Positions 46,781-54,769 of a stretch of 64,000 nucleotides of DNA are shown here, in pieces. How positions within the stretch are numbered: the first letter of the stretch is position 1; each line of letters starts with the position of its first letter. Below the pieces are notes generated by a model that had not been told where the DNA came from, did not search any database, and saw only the letters and a list, made by a program, of their open reading frames with translations. Origin of the DNA: Myxococcota bacterium (GTDB taxonomy: Bacteria > Myxococcota_A > Bradymonadia > UBA7976 > UBA1532). The stretch is taken from positions 20,204-84,203 of the forward strand of contig JAKLJY010000021.1 of assembly GCA_023150895.1 (NCBI GenBank), in the 5' to 3' direction. A program made the translations under genes and the position numbers.

Positions 46781-47724
46781 GCCTCGGCGGCCGAGGTCGC
46801 AGTCATGGCGCGCACGAGGCAGCGTTCGATCCGTTCGGTGGGGAGCGTTTCGAGGGCCGTCCGCGTCGCGGGATCGAGTTCACCAAACCGGAGCTCGAAC
46901 GCCCGGACGAGCAACGCCCGCTGGCCCTCGGCGCGGCCTTCCTGGCGGCCCTCGGCGCGGCCCTCGGCGCGGCCCTCGGCGCGGCCTTCCTGGCGGCCTT
47001 GCCGTGTCGCGAATGCGAGGGCACCCCGGGCGTCCTGCTCGGCGACCTTGGCGCGGTCGTAGGCCTCCCACTCCTCCGGGGTGAAGCCGGCGGAACGGGC
47101 GACCTCGAGGGCCCGGTGGTAGGGCTCGGCGGCGAGCGGCGCGGGGATGGCCCGCAGGTGGCGGGTCTCGCGGAAGAAGTAGGCCCACTTGTCTTCCGGC
47201 GTCTGCGGGGCGTCTCCGGCGCGATACTTGGGCAACTCGAGGAAAACGAAGCGGAGCTGCTGCAGGCGGCGGGCGCCGGTGCTCTCCTCGCGCATGGCCC
47301 AGCGGCTGAGCATGGGAACATGCGGAGGCTCGGCCTCGGGCCAGAGTTCGAAGTCGCAAATGGTGACGGCGACGACGTCGTTGAGTTCAGGGTAGTCGTC
47401 CCCGCCGGCGAGCTGCGTCGAGTAGGCCTTGCAGAGGTTGTAGACGACGCGCTTCTCGAACCCCTCGACCTGGAGGACCTGCATCTCGACGACGTAGCGC
47501 GTGCCCTGGGCGTCGAGGCACTTGACGTCCACGATGCTGCTCTTGAGATCCCGCACAACCGGGGTCTGCTCGGGCGTCAGGTGGGTCAGATCGACGATGC
47601 GGCGGGACTCGTCGAGCTTGAGCAACGAGTTGAGCAGGGCGATCAGGAGGTCCTTGTGGCCCTCCGCGCCGAAGATGCGCTTGAAGACGACGTCGGTCTT
47701 GGGATCGGCGAAGAGGGGACGCAT
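46765..47724 (-). CDS. Rpn-type PD-(D/E)XK nuclease
   Basis: Predicted recombination-promoting DNA endonuclease of the Rpn/PDDEXK_2 group, 319 residues. The N-terminus RPLFADPKTDVVFKRIFG followed by ALLNSLLKL is the family hallmark. The likely catalytic set is Asp in IVDVKCLDA and the ExQ of YVVEMQVLQ. The C-terminal third has Glu/Gly/Arg repeats encoded by 12-base units. ATG at 47724 (a GTG two codons earlier is possible); no good RBS. The last codons LAAV and stop come from the repeat shared with the neighbouring FAD-subunit gene, and the gene may have been inserted there. Confidence 0.85.
   Translation of the reverse strand: MRPLFADPKTDVVFKRIFGAEGHKDLLIALLNSLLKLDESRRIVDLTHLTPEQTPVVRDLKSSIVDVKCLDAQGTRYVVEMQVLQVEGFEKRVVYNLCKAYSTQLAGGDDYPELNDVVAVTICDFELWPEAEPPHVPMLSRWAMREESTGARRLQQLRFVFLELPKYRAGDAPQTPEDKWAYFFRETRHLRAIPAPLAAEPYHRALEVARSAGFTPEEWEAYDRAKVAEQDARGALAFATRQGRQEGRAEGRAEGRAEGRQEGRAEGQRALLVRAFELRFGELDPATRTALETLPTERIERCLVRAMTATSAAEALAAV
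46925..46996 (-). repeat. Six 12-bp tandem units in the Rpn gene
   Basis: Six 12-base units of two types: CCCTCGGCGCGG (starts 46925, 46949, 46961, 46973) and CCTTCCTGGCGG (starts 46937, 46985). They encode GRAEGR/GRQEGR repeats on the minus strand. Such Glu-Gly-Arg repeats are characteristic of Rpn proteins, and copy number probably varies by slippage. Confidence 0.85.
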
Positions 47725-47743
47725 GGACACACGGTAGCATGCC

Positions 47744-47780
47744 GGCGCAGCCGGCGTCGCGGCGTCACACGGCGGCGAGC
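47744..47780. repeat. 37-bp direct repeat, right copy
   Basis: Second exact copy of the 37-base repeat. It carries the last four codons (again Leu-Ala-Ala-Val) and stop of the FAD-subunit gene on the minus strand and lies 20 bases upstream of the Rpn gene's start. Confidence 0.9.
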
Positions 47781-48622
47781 CACCCGCGCAGGACGCGCAC
47801 GGCGACGGCGAGGCGGTACTCCGCGGTGCTGCGCACGTCGTCGATGGGTCGGATTTCGGTGGCGACGGTGTCGGCCGCGGCGGCGAGGTCGCCCCTGCGG
47901 CGGCCGATGAGCGCGGCCTCGGTGGCGGGACAGCGCACCGGCGTCGCGGCCACGCTGCCGTAGGCGATGCGCGCCTCGGTCACCGTGCCGGTGGCAGCGT
48001 CGAGCCGGACCCGCGCGCCGAGCACGACCTTGCTGATGGACTGCGCCTGCCGCGTGCCGACCTTGCGGAAGAAGGTGCGGTCGCCGGGCGACGGGGCCGG
48101 CACGTGTACCGCCACGAGCAGCTCGTCCGGGGCGAGATCCATCCTGCGGTAGCCCTGCCAGAACTGCGCGGCCGGGACGCGGCGCTGCCCTCGGGCGGCG
48201 CTGTGGAGCTCGAACTCGGCGTCGAGGGCGAGCAGCACGGGCAGGGTGTCGCCCGCAGGACTGGCGTTGACGACGTTGCCGCCGATCGTACCGCGGTTCT
48301 GGATCTGCACGGCGCCGACGGTGCGGCAGGCTTCGACGAGCGCCGGCGCGAGGGCCTGTGCGTCGGGGCTGCGCACGACGTCGGTGTGGGTGACGAGTGC
48401 GCCGATGCGCAGGGCATCGCCCGTGCGGGAGAGACCGCCGAGCTCGGCAATGCCCCACAGGTTCAGAAACCGGGGGGGGTCGATGACACCGCCCTCGAGA
48501 TACACCATGACATCCGTGCCGCCGGCGAGGGGCATGGCTTCCGGGTGGCTGGCCCGCAGGTCGAGGGCCTCGGCGAGGGTGCGGGGTTCGAGGACGGGGG
48601 CCGCGCTGATGTGCAGGCTCAT
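47765..48622 (-). CDS. Molybdenum hydroxylase FAD-binding subunit
   Basis: FAD-binding middle subunit of a xanthine dehydrogenase/CO dehydrogenase-family enzyme, 285 residues. It passes electrons from the iron-sulfur subunit to an acceptor. Motifs: AMPLAGGTDVMV and QIQNRGTIGGNVVNASPAGD, both FAD contacts. The C-terminus WLAAV and stop lie in the 37-bp repeat. The ATG overlaps the stop of the iron-sulfur gene by ATGA. Third gene of the operon. Confidence 0.93.
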   Translation of the reverse strand: MSLHISAAPVLEPRTLAEALDLRASHPEAMPLAGGTDVMVYLEGGVIDPPRFLNLWGIAELGGLSRTGDALRIGALVTHTDVVRSPDAQALAPALVEACRTVGAVQIQNRGTIGGNVVNASPAGDTLPVLLALDAEFELHSAARGQRRVPAAQFWQGYRRMDLAPDELLVAVHVPAPSPGDRTFFRKVGTRQAQSISKVVLGARVRLDAATGTVTEARIAYGSVAATPVRCPATEAALIGRRRGDLAAAADTVATEIRPIDDVRSTAEYRLAVAVRVLRGWLAAV

Positions 48623-49071
48623 GACAGCGCCTCCGCGACGGCGTCGACGATCTTCTGATAGCCGGTGCAGCGACACAGGTTGCCGGCGAGGGCCTCGCGC
48701 ACCTGCGCCCGGCTGGGGTGCGGCTCGCGGTGCAGAAGCTCGGCGGCGGCCATCAGAAAGCCCGGCGTGCAGATGCCACACTGCGCCCCGCCGTGCTCGA
48801 GAAACGCCTGCTGAATGGGGTGCAGACGCTCGCTGCGGGCGAGGCCCTCGACCGTTTGCACCTGCGCGCCGCGCAACTGAATCGCCGGGATGAGACAGGC
48901 GTTCACGGCGCGGCCGTCGACGAGCACGGTGCACGCGCCGCATTCGCCCTCGCCGCAGCCCTCCTTGGTGCCCGTGACGCGCAGGTCTTCGCGCAGCACG
49001 TCGAGCAGGCGCGCCATGGGCGCAACGTCGACGCGGACGGGGCGTTCGTTCAGGGTGAATTCGATCTTCAT
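48619..49071 (-). CDS. Molybdenum hydroxylase [2Fe-2S] subunit
   Basis: Small subunit with two [2Fe-2S] clusters, 150 residues. The plant-type cluster motif is EGCGEGECGACTVL. The second cluster is formed by CGICTPGF and NLCRCTGYQKI. It relays electrons from the molybdenum centre to FAD. ATG at 49071 overlaps the stop of the molybdopterin subunit (ATGA). Confidence 0.95.
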   Translation of the reverse strand: MKIEFTLNERPVRVDVAPMARLLDVLREDLRVTGTKEGCGEGECGACTVLVDGRAVNACLIPAIQLRGAQVQTVEGLARSERLHPIQQAFLEHGGAQCGICTPGFLMAAAELLHREPHPSRAQVREALAGNLCRCTGYQKIVDAVAEALS

Positions 49072-51341
49072 GCCGAAGGCTCCGCGGCGGTGTCGAGCGC
49101 GGCGAGGACCCGCTCGGGTGTCATGGGCAGGCGGTCGAGCACGGCGCCCGTGGCCCGTTCGATGGCCTGGGCGACGGCCGCGTGCGGGACGTCGTGGGGA
49201 ATCTCGCCGATGCCTTTGGCCCCGAACGGGCCGCCGGCGAAGGGGATCTCGACGAGCACGGTCTCCATCTCGGGCGCGTCGAGCGCGGTCGGGATGATGT
49301 AATTGGTCAGGCGGTTGTTGCGCATGCCGTGCTGTGCGTCGAGCACGAGCTCCTCGCTGGTGGCGAAACCGAGCGCCTGCAGCGCGCCGCCCTCGAGCTG
49401 CCCCGAACACAGGACCGGGTTGATGGCCCGACCGACGTCCGTGGCTTGTACGAGGCGGCGATAGAACACTTCGCCCGTGTCCGCGTCGACGTCGAGGTCG
49501 ACGATGACACAGGCCCACCCGAAGGCGGGGTAGGCGTCGCCCTGGTAGGTCTTGGGATCCCAGACGAGCGAGCCGTCGTCGGTGTATTCGGCCTGCACGC
49601 GCAGGTTCGCCGTGCTCTTCCGGGCGGCGAGCATGCGGTCGAAGTCACCGTCGAAGCCGACCTCGGCCGCGAGGGCGTCTCTGAGTTTGCGCGCCGCCTT
49701 CTGCGCCACGCCGCCGACGACCATCGTGGTGCGGCTCGCGACCGTCGGCCCGCTGTCCGGCACCTGCGCGGTGTCATGGGGCGCGTTGCGCACGCGCGCG
49801 AGCGGCAGACCGAGCGTCTCGGCGACAATCTGCGGGAAGATCGTCTCCGGGCCCTGCCCGATGTCCGTGCTGGCGATGTAGATGACGACGTCGCGGCCTT
49901 CGAGCGCGACGTCGGCCTTGCCCTTGAGCGCGGCCTCGCCGTTGCCCGTGAAGCCGCAGCCGTGCCAGGCCAGCGCGAGGCCGCGGCTCGGCACGAGACG
50001 CGCGGCCGGGCCACCGCCGCCGGGGCGGGTGGCGGCGAGGCGGGGGGGCAGGGGCTTCTCGGCGCGTTCGAGCGCGCGTTCGAGCACGATGCCGATGCCG
50101 ACGTCTCTGAGCACCTGACCCGTCGGCGTGCGATCCCCGTCGCGATACATGTTCGTCCGGCGGACGGCGAGGGGGTCGAGCCCGAGAACACGCGCGATGC
50201 GATCGATGTGTCGCTCGGCGCTCCAGTGGGCCTGCGGCGCGCCGAACCCGCGGAACGCGCCGTTGGGCGGGGTGTGGGTCGCGACCATCAGCGCGTCGAT
50301 GACCGCGTGATCACAACGATACGGCCCGAGGGCGTGGATGGCGCCCCGGCTGTTCACCACCGGCGAGAGCGTGTTGTACGCCCCGCCGTCGAACAGCAGC
50401 TCGGCCTCCGCGGCGAGCAAACGACCCGTGCCCGCGTCGACGAGCGTGCGATACCGGGCCCGCATGGGGTGGCGCTTCGTCGTCGCCCGCAGGTCCTCGT
50501 CGCGGCGGTAGATGAGCTTCACCGGACGCCCCGTCTTCAGCGCGAGCAGCGCCGCGTGGATGGCGACGAGGGAGGGGTACTCCTCCTTGCCGCCGAACCC
50601 GCCGCCGGTGACCGCCTGCACGACGTTGAAATCCGTGTGGCCGAGGACGCGCTTGAGGGCCTTGTGGACGTAGTAGGGGCACTGCATCGACCCGAAGAGC
50701 GTGAGACCGCCGCCCGGGCGCGGCGTGGCGATCATGCCCTGGGTCTCGATGTAGAGCTGCTCCTGGTGGCCGCAGCGGTACACGCCCTCGACCACCCGGC
50801 TGCCGGCGGGCGGGTTGGCGAACGCGCCCGTGGCGTCCCCGTGGCGGATCGTCAGGTGCGAGAAGACGTTGTCCGCCCCGAACAACCGGATCTCGTGGCC
50901 GCGGGAGACCTCCGGATCGAAGAGGGCGGGCAGGACGTCGTACTCGACGACGGCCCGCTGCGCCGCCGCGAGGGCCTGCTCCCGATTGGGCGCGGCGACG
51001 AGCGCGACGGCCTCGGCGACGTGTTTGGTGTACGCGCTCGCGAGGGCGGGCTGGTCGTCCGTCATCAGCGCGACGACGTTCTCGCCGGGGATGTCCGCGG
51101 CGGTGACGAGCACGACGCCGGCCGCGGCGTCATCGGGGTGCAGCGCGAGGCGCGTGACGCGGGCGTGGGCGACGGTGGACCGGATCGTGGCCCCGTAGAG
51201 GCAGCCCTCGGGGCGCACGTCGTCGACGTAGAGGGCCTGTCCGGTGACCTTGGCGTGACCGTCCGTGCGCACGACGCCCTGCCCGACGAGGGCGAGGGCC
51301 GGCGGGGTCTGCGGGGCCGGTTGGAGGGTGGACGCTGACAT
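49068..51341 (-). CDS. Molybdenum hydroxylase molybdopterin-binding subunit
   Basis: Catalytic subunit of the xanthine dehydrogenase family, 757 residues, binding molybdopterin cytosine dinucleotide or a similar cofactor. It contains VRTDGHAKVTGQALYVDD near the start, GGGFGGKEEYPSL, FRGFGAPQAHWSAERH and STDIGQGPET. The catalytic Glu is in GAKGIGEIPHD near the C-terminus. The substrate (xanthine, aldehyde or N-heterocycle) cannot be fixed. Purine use is suggested by the amidohydrolase at 54770. AGGAG precedes the ATG. First gene of the three-gene operon. Confidence 0.93.
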   Translation of the reverse strand: MSASTLQPAPQTPPALALVGQGVVRTDGHAKVTGQALYVDDVRPEGCLYGATIRSTVAHARVTRLALHPDDAAAGVVLVTAADIPGENVVALMTDDQPALASAYTKHVAEAVALVAAPNREQALAAAQRAVVEYDVLPALFDPEVSRGHEIRLFGADNVFSHLTIRHGDATGAFANPPAGSRVVEGVYRCGHQEQLYIETQGMIATPRPGGGLTLFGSMQCPYYVHKALKRVLGHTDFNVVQAVTGGGFGGKEEYPSLVAIHAALLALKTGRPVKLIYRRDEDLRATTKRHPMRARYRTLVDAGTGRLLAAEAELLFDGGAYNTLSPVVNSRGAIHALGPYRCDHAVIDALMVATHTPPNGAFRGFGAPQAHWSAERHIDRIARVLGLDPLAVRRTNMYRDGDRTPTGQVLRDVGIGIVLERALERAEKPLPPRLAATRPGGGGPAARLVPSRGLALAWHGCGFTGNGEAALKGKADVALEGRDVVIYIASTDIGQGPETIFPQIVAETLGLPLARVRNAPHDTAQVPDSGPTVASRTTMVVGGVAQKAARKLRDALAAEVGFDGDFDRMLAARKSTANLRVQAEYTDDGSLVWDPKTYQGDAYPAFGWACVIVDLDVDADTGEVFYRRLVQATDVGRAINPVLCSGQLEGGALQALGFATSEELVLDAQHGMRNNRLTNYIIPTALDAPEMETVLVEIPFAGGPFGAKGIGEIPHDVPHAAVAQAIERATGAVLDRLPMTPERVLAALDTAAEPSA

Positions 51342-51442
51342 GGGGCTCTGCTCCTGCGAGATCCGCGGGACGGAAACATAGATCCGATCGCGTGGGCCCG
51401 CGCGCGGAAACCGACCGGGGCGTCGCCGCGTCGACTCGGGAC

Positions 51443-52474
51443 GTGACGCACCGACCCCCCACCGTCCTCGGAGAGACCGCCTTCGGCCGCTGGCGCCGCC
51501 GGTGCGTGACCCTGCCGGTCCTGCACCTCGCTGCGGCGTTGCTGCCGGTCCTTTGGGTGTTCGCAGCGCCGGCGCTCGTGCCGGGGTTGCCCGGGGCGGG
51601 CCGTCGTCTGCGCTTCTTCCGTTTTCTGACCGTGTATCTCGTCTACGAGATGGCCGGCGTTTGGGCGGCCTTCGGGCTCTTCTGCGCGGGTCGGTCGCGC
51701 GACGAGGCGGCCCACGCCGCGCTACAGCGCTGGTGGGCCGGCGGGCTGATGCGGGCCCTGACGCGGACGTTCGACCTGCGGATCACGCTGGACCCGGCCT
51801 CCGACACCCTCGACCCGCAGACGCCCTGTCTCGCGCTGTTCCGCCACGTCAGCACGGCGGATACGCTGCTGCCGGCGTTCGTGTTGCAAGTCCCGCACGG
51901 GCTGAAATTGCGCTACGTGATGAAGCGTGAACTCTTGTCGGTGCCCTGTCTGGACGTCGTGGGGCACCGGCTGCCCAACCTCTTCGTGCGGCGCGGGGGG
52001 CGCGACACCGCGGCCGAGCTCGCGGCGGTGGCGGCGCTGACGCGGGACGTCGGCCCGGGCGAGGGGCTGCTGATCTTCCCCGAGGGCACGCGCGCGACGC
52101 CGGAGAAGCGGGCGGCGGCCCGCGCGCACCTGAACGCGGCCCCGCCGGAGACGGCCCGCCCGGCGGCGGCGGACCTGGCGCACCTGCTGCCCATCCGGCC
52201 GGGGGGCGCGCTGGCGGTGCTCGCCGAGCGCCCCGAGCTGGACGTGGTCTGCGTGGGGCACGTCGGGTTCGAGCCGGTTCACCGCTTTGCCGACCTCTGG
52301 CGGGGCGTCCTGATCGGCGCGGAGATCCGCGTCCGGATCTGGCGAACGCCGGCGCACGCGTGGCCGGCGGACCCGGCGGCCCGTCTTGCGCAGCTCGACG
52401 CGTGCTGGGCGGCGGTCGACGCGTGGGTCGGCGCCGCTCGCCCGGACGGACCCGGGCCACGCGCGGAAACTTGA
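51443..52474 (+). CDS. Lysophospholipid acyltransferase-like protein (PlsC family)
   Basis: Membrane acyltransferase of 343 residues, probably acting on lysophosphatidate or a related acceptor. N-terminal membrane helices include VLHLAAALLPVLWVFAAP. The HX4D motif is FRHVSTADTLLP and the FPEGTR motif is LLIFPEGTRATP. The sequence is more diverged than the essential PlsC and may be a specialised paralogue. Start uncertain: GTG 51443 or GTG 51392; neither has a strong RBS. It is divergent from the molybdenum-hydroxylase operon. Confidence 0.82.
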   Translation: MTHRPPTVLGETAFGRWRRRCVTLPVLHLAAALLPVLWVFAAPALVPGLPGAGRRLRFFRFLTVYLVYEMAGVWAAFGLFCAGRSRDEAAHAALQRWWAGGLMRALTRTFDLRITLDPASDTLDPQTPCLALFRHVSTADTLLPAFVLQVPHGLKLRYVMKRELLSVPCLDVVGHRLPNLFVRRGGRDTAAELAAVAALTRDVGPGEGLLIFPEGTRATPEKRAAARAHLNAAPPETARPAAADLAHLLPIRPGGALAVLAERPELDVVCVGHVGFEPVHRFADLWRGVLIGAEIRVRIWRTPAHAWPADPAARLAQLDACWAAVDAWVGAARPDGPGPRAET

Positions 52475-52505
52475 CGCCGGCGGCATTTGGCGGCGTTCTG
52501 CGCGC

Positions 52506-54767
52506 ATGCGCGCTTCGAAGATACCCTGTCGCCTGAGCCTCGCCGCGGGCCTCGTCCTGGGTCTCGTCGTCGCGACCCTCGCCCGGCCGACACCGGCCCG
52601 TGCGGCGGACTGCGAGACGTCGCCGTGGCCCGCCGCCGCCCCAGGCGCCCCGCTGCCCGTGCGCGTGCAGGACGGGGCATTCGAGCTGCTGCTGCCGGCG
52701 GCCGGCGGTGCCGCGGGCCCCTCGGGGAGCGTGGCAGAGGGCACCGAGGCCTGCCTCTGGCTCGAGCCCGCGGCTGGACAGACGGCGGAGTCGGGGCTGA
52801 CGCCGACGGCCGGGGGGGCCGCGCAGGTGCCGCCTGTGCGTCCGCCGCAGCCGGGACGATTTCACCGGGTCACGGTCGCCGCGTGCGTTCGTGCCACCGC
52901 CCCCGGCGCCTGCCTGCGCTTCGTGGGCGTACCGACCCCCGAGGACACCCCCGGGCGGGTCCCCGCGCTGCTGCGCCTGCCGGGGCGCGCCGAGCCGCTG
53001 ACCCTGGTGCTGCACCGACCGCCGGAGTGGTGGTACCTCTTGCTCTCGCTCGCCGCCGGCCTCGCGGGGTCCTTCCTCGTGACGTTGTGGGGGCCGAAGC
53101 TGGCCGGACTCCGCGAGCGCCGGCGCCGCCTGCGGCAACTGACCGTACGGCGCGCGCACAGCGGCGAGGACTTCATGCCCCTGCTGAACCGGGTCGATGC
53201 CCTGCTCGCGATGTGTCGCGACCGCCTGGAGAGCTGGTGGGCGCCCGCGGGTGTGCTCGTCTTCGACGAGGGCCTGCTCGACGATCGGCTGCTCGAAGCC
53301 GCGCAACTGCTCACGCTGTCCGAAGAAAAGACCCGTTGCTGGCAGGCCTCGCAGCAGTCCGATCTGCCCCCGACGGTCGAGGACGAGATCGCCGATCTGT
53401 TGCGGCAGTTCGACGCCGAGGTCTTCCTGCTCGACCTCCCGGTGCGGGGCGCCGCGACGCAGGGCACGCCGGTCTCGGGGCCGCAGCCCTGGTTCCCCCA
53501 GCCGTTGCGCGATGCCTTTGCGCGCTTGCAGGCCCCGCTGAAGGGGTACTACGACAACCTCGCCGCGGCCGTGGTGCAGGCCGTTCGCACCGCCGAGGCC
53601 GAGGTCACGCAGGGGCCGGTCGCCGCGGCGCCCGCCGGAGCGTCCGGGGCCGTCGCACCCGCGGCGCGTGCGCGTTTCCTGGTGCGCGCGCTGCGGGACG
53701 AACAGATCGCGGCGCTCGCCCCGTACGCCACCGCCACCGGGGCCACACTTCAGGCGCTGGCGCCCCGCACGGTACGCGCCCTCGACACGCGGCTGAATGT
53801 CTGGCGCGCGGCCGTCTCGTGGCTCGTGCGTCTCGACACCGGCGAGACCTCGGTCGAGTCCGCCGACGCCCTCGGGGTGCTCGAACGTGGCCTCGAGGAG
53901 TGGCGCCGGCAGGACCTCACGACGGCCATCCGGGGTCGCCCGGACCTCCCGGCGTTGCGGGTGCTCGCCTGGAACCCCGAGAACCGTCACTCGCTCGACA
54001 AGCTCGCTTCCGTCCTGGGCGGTCACCTGAGCGGAGAGGTGACACCGCCCGCCGTGCCCGCCGTGCCTGCCGTACCCGCGAGCCCGCCGGTCACCCGGTC
54101 GTTGCTCTCGGTCGAGGCGCCGGCGGAGTGGCGCGTCTACGAGCCCGTCTCCCTCGAGCTGCGACTGAATCATAAGCTCCGCCACAGCTACGTCTGGCGA
54201 CAGAACATCAAGGTCACGTGGCGGGTTCGCCACCTTTCCGGTCACCTCGACGAGGATATTCTGCGGTTCGCCGGCGCGCAGCCGGTCGCCGAGGCCAAGG
54301 ACAAGGACGGGCGCCGGGCCTGGTCCTTCGAGTGCGCGAGCGCCCGCGCGACCGCCTTCGTGGGCAAGGAGCACCCGCACACCTGCAAGGCGGCGTTCAC
54401 GGTCGCGCCCGTCGCCGTCTCGTTCCGCGATCCGCTCACCGGGCGCTTCGACGCGCCTCAACCGCTCGCGCCCGCCGTCCGCGACGCCATCGCCGTCACG
54501 GTCCGCGTCCGGGGCAACCCCGACGCCGGTCTATTCGCCGGCATCGGTACGGCGCAAGGCATGCGACTCTTCTTCTCCGCGGCGCTGACGGTGACGCTCG
54601 GCGTCGTCTTCCTCGACACATTGTACGCGCAGGCCCAGGGCTGGGCCGTCTATGCACAGGCGTTTGCCTGGGCGTTCGGCATCGACATCGGTACCGTGGC
54701 CCTGCGCAGCGGCTTCAAGACGCTTCAGGACCGCCTGGCTGCGCTGAAACCCGTGCTCCCCACCTGA
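52506..54767 (+). CDS. Large exported/membrane protein of unknown function
   Basis: Unrecognised protein of 753 residues. A signal peptide (LSLAAGLVLGLVVATLARPT, ending ARAA) precedes a periplasmic part of about 140 residues with four Cys. One helix follows (about 175-196, WWYLLLSLAAGLAGSFLVTLWG split at its middle by Ala/Gly). A long soluble region (about 200-675) has a helical segment and a Cys-free C-terminal beta-rich part (YEPVSLELRLNHKLRH). Two C-terminal helices (about 685-735) end it. No family motif was identified. It is directly followed, after 2 bases, by the amidohydrolase gene, so the two are probably co-transcribed. Confidence 0.6.
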   Translation: MRASKIPCRLSLAAGLVLGLVVATLARPTPARAADCETSPWPAAAPGAPLPVRVQDGAFELLLPAAGGAAGPSGSVAEGTEACLWLEPAAGQTAESGLTPTAGGAAQVPPVRPPQPGRFHRVTVAACVRATAPGACLRFVGVPTPEDTPGRVPALLRLPGRAEPLTLVLHRPPEWWYLLLSLAAGLAGSFLVTLWGPKLAGLRERRRRLRQLTVRRAHSGEDFMPLLNRVDALLAMCRDRLESWWAPAGVLVFDEGLLDDRLLEAAQLLTLSEEKTRCWQASQQSDLPPTVEDEIADLLRQFDAEVFLLDLPVRGAATQGTPVSGPQPWFPQPLRDAFARLQAPLKGYYDNLAAAVVQAVRTAEAEVTQGPVAAAPAGASGAVAPAARARFLVRALRDEQIAALAPYATATGATLQALAPRTVRALDTRLNVWRAAVSWLVRLDTGETSVESADALGVLERGLEEWRRQDLTTAIRGRPDLPALRVLAWNPENRHSLDKLASVLGGHLSGEVTPPAVPAVPAVPASPPVTRSLLSVEAPAEWRVYEPVSLELRLNHKLRHSYVWRQNIKVTWRVRHLSGHLDEDILRFAGAQPVAEAKDKDGRRAWSFECASARATAFVGKEHPHTCKAAFTVAPVAVSFRDPLTGRFDAPQPLAPAVRDAIAVTVRVRGNPDAGLFAGIGTAQGMRLFFSAALTVTLGVVFLDTLYAQAQGWAVYAQAFAWAFGIDIGTVALRSGFKTLQDRLAALKPVLPT

Positions 54768-54769
54768 AC

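Larger units (their letters stand above)
46744..47743. mobile_element. Putative 1000-bp Rpn cassette bounded by direct repeats
   Basis: One direct repeat plus the Rpn-type nuclease gene make a unit of exactly 1000 bases. A second, identical 37-base repeat is at the boundary with the molybdenum-hydroxylase FAD-subunit gene. Removing the unit would join that gene's 3' end directly to the MBOAT gene's downstream region. There are no terminal inverted repeats and no integrase. The state before insertion is an inference. Confidence 0.45.

Noticed and set aside
46744..47780. A conventional insertion sequence
   Set aside because: There are no terminal inverted repeats and no DDE or HUH transposase. 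The 37-bp duplication is longer than usual target-site duplications. It is reported as a putative cassette.
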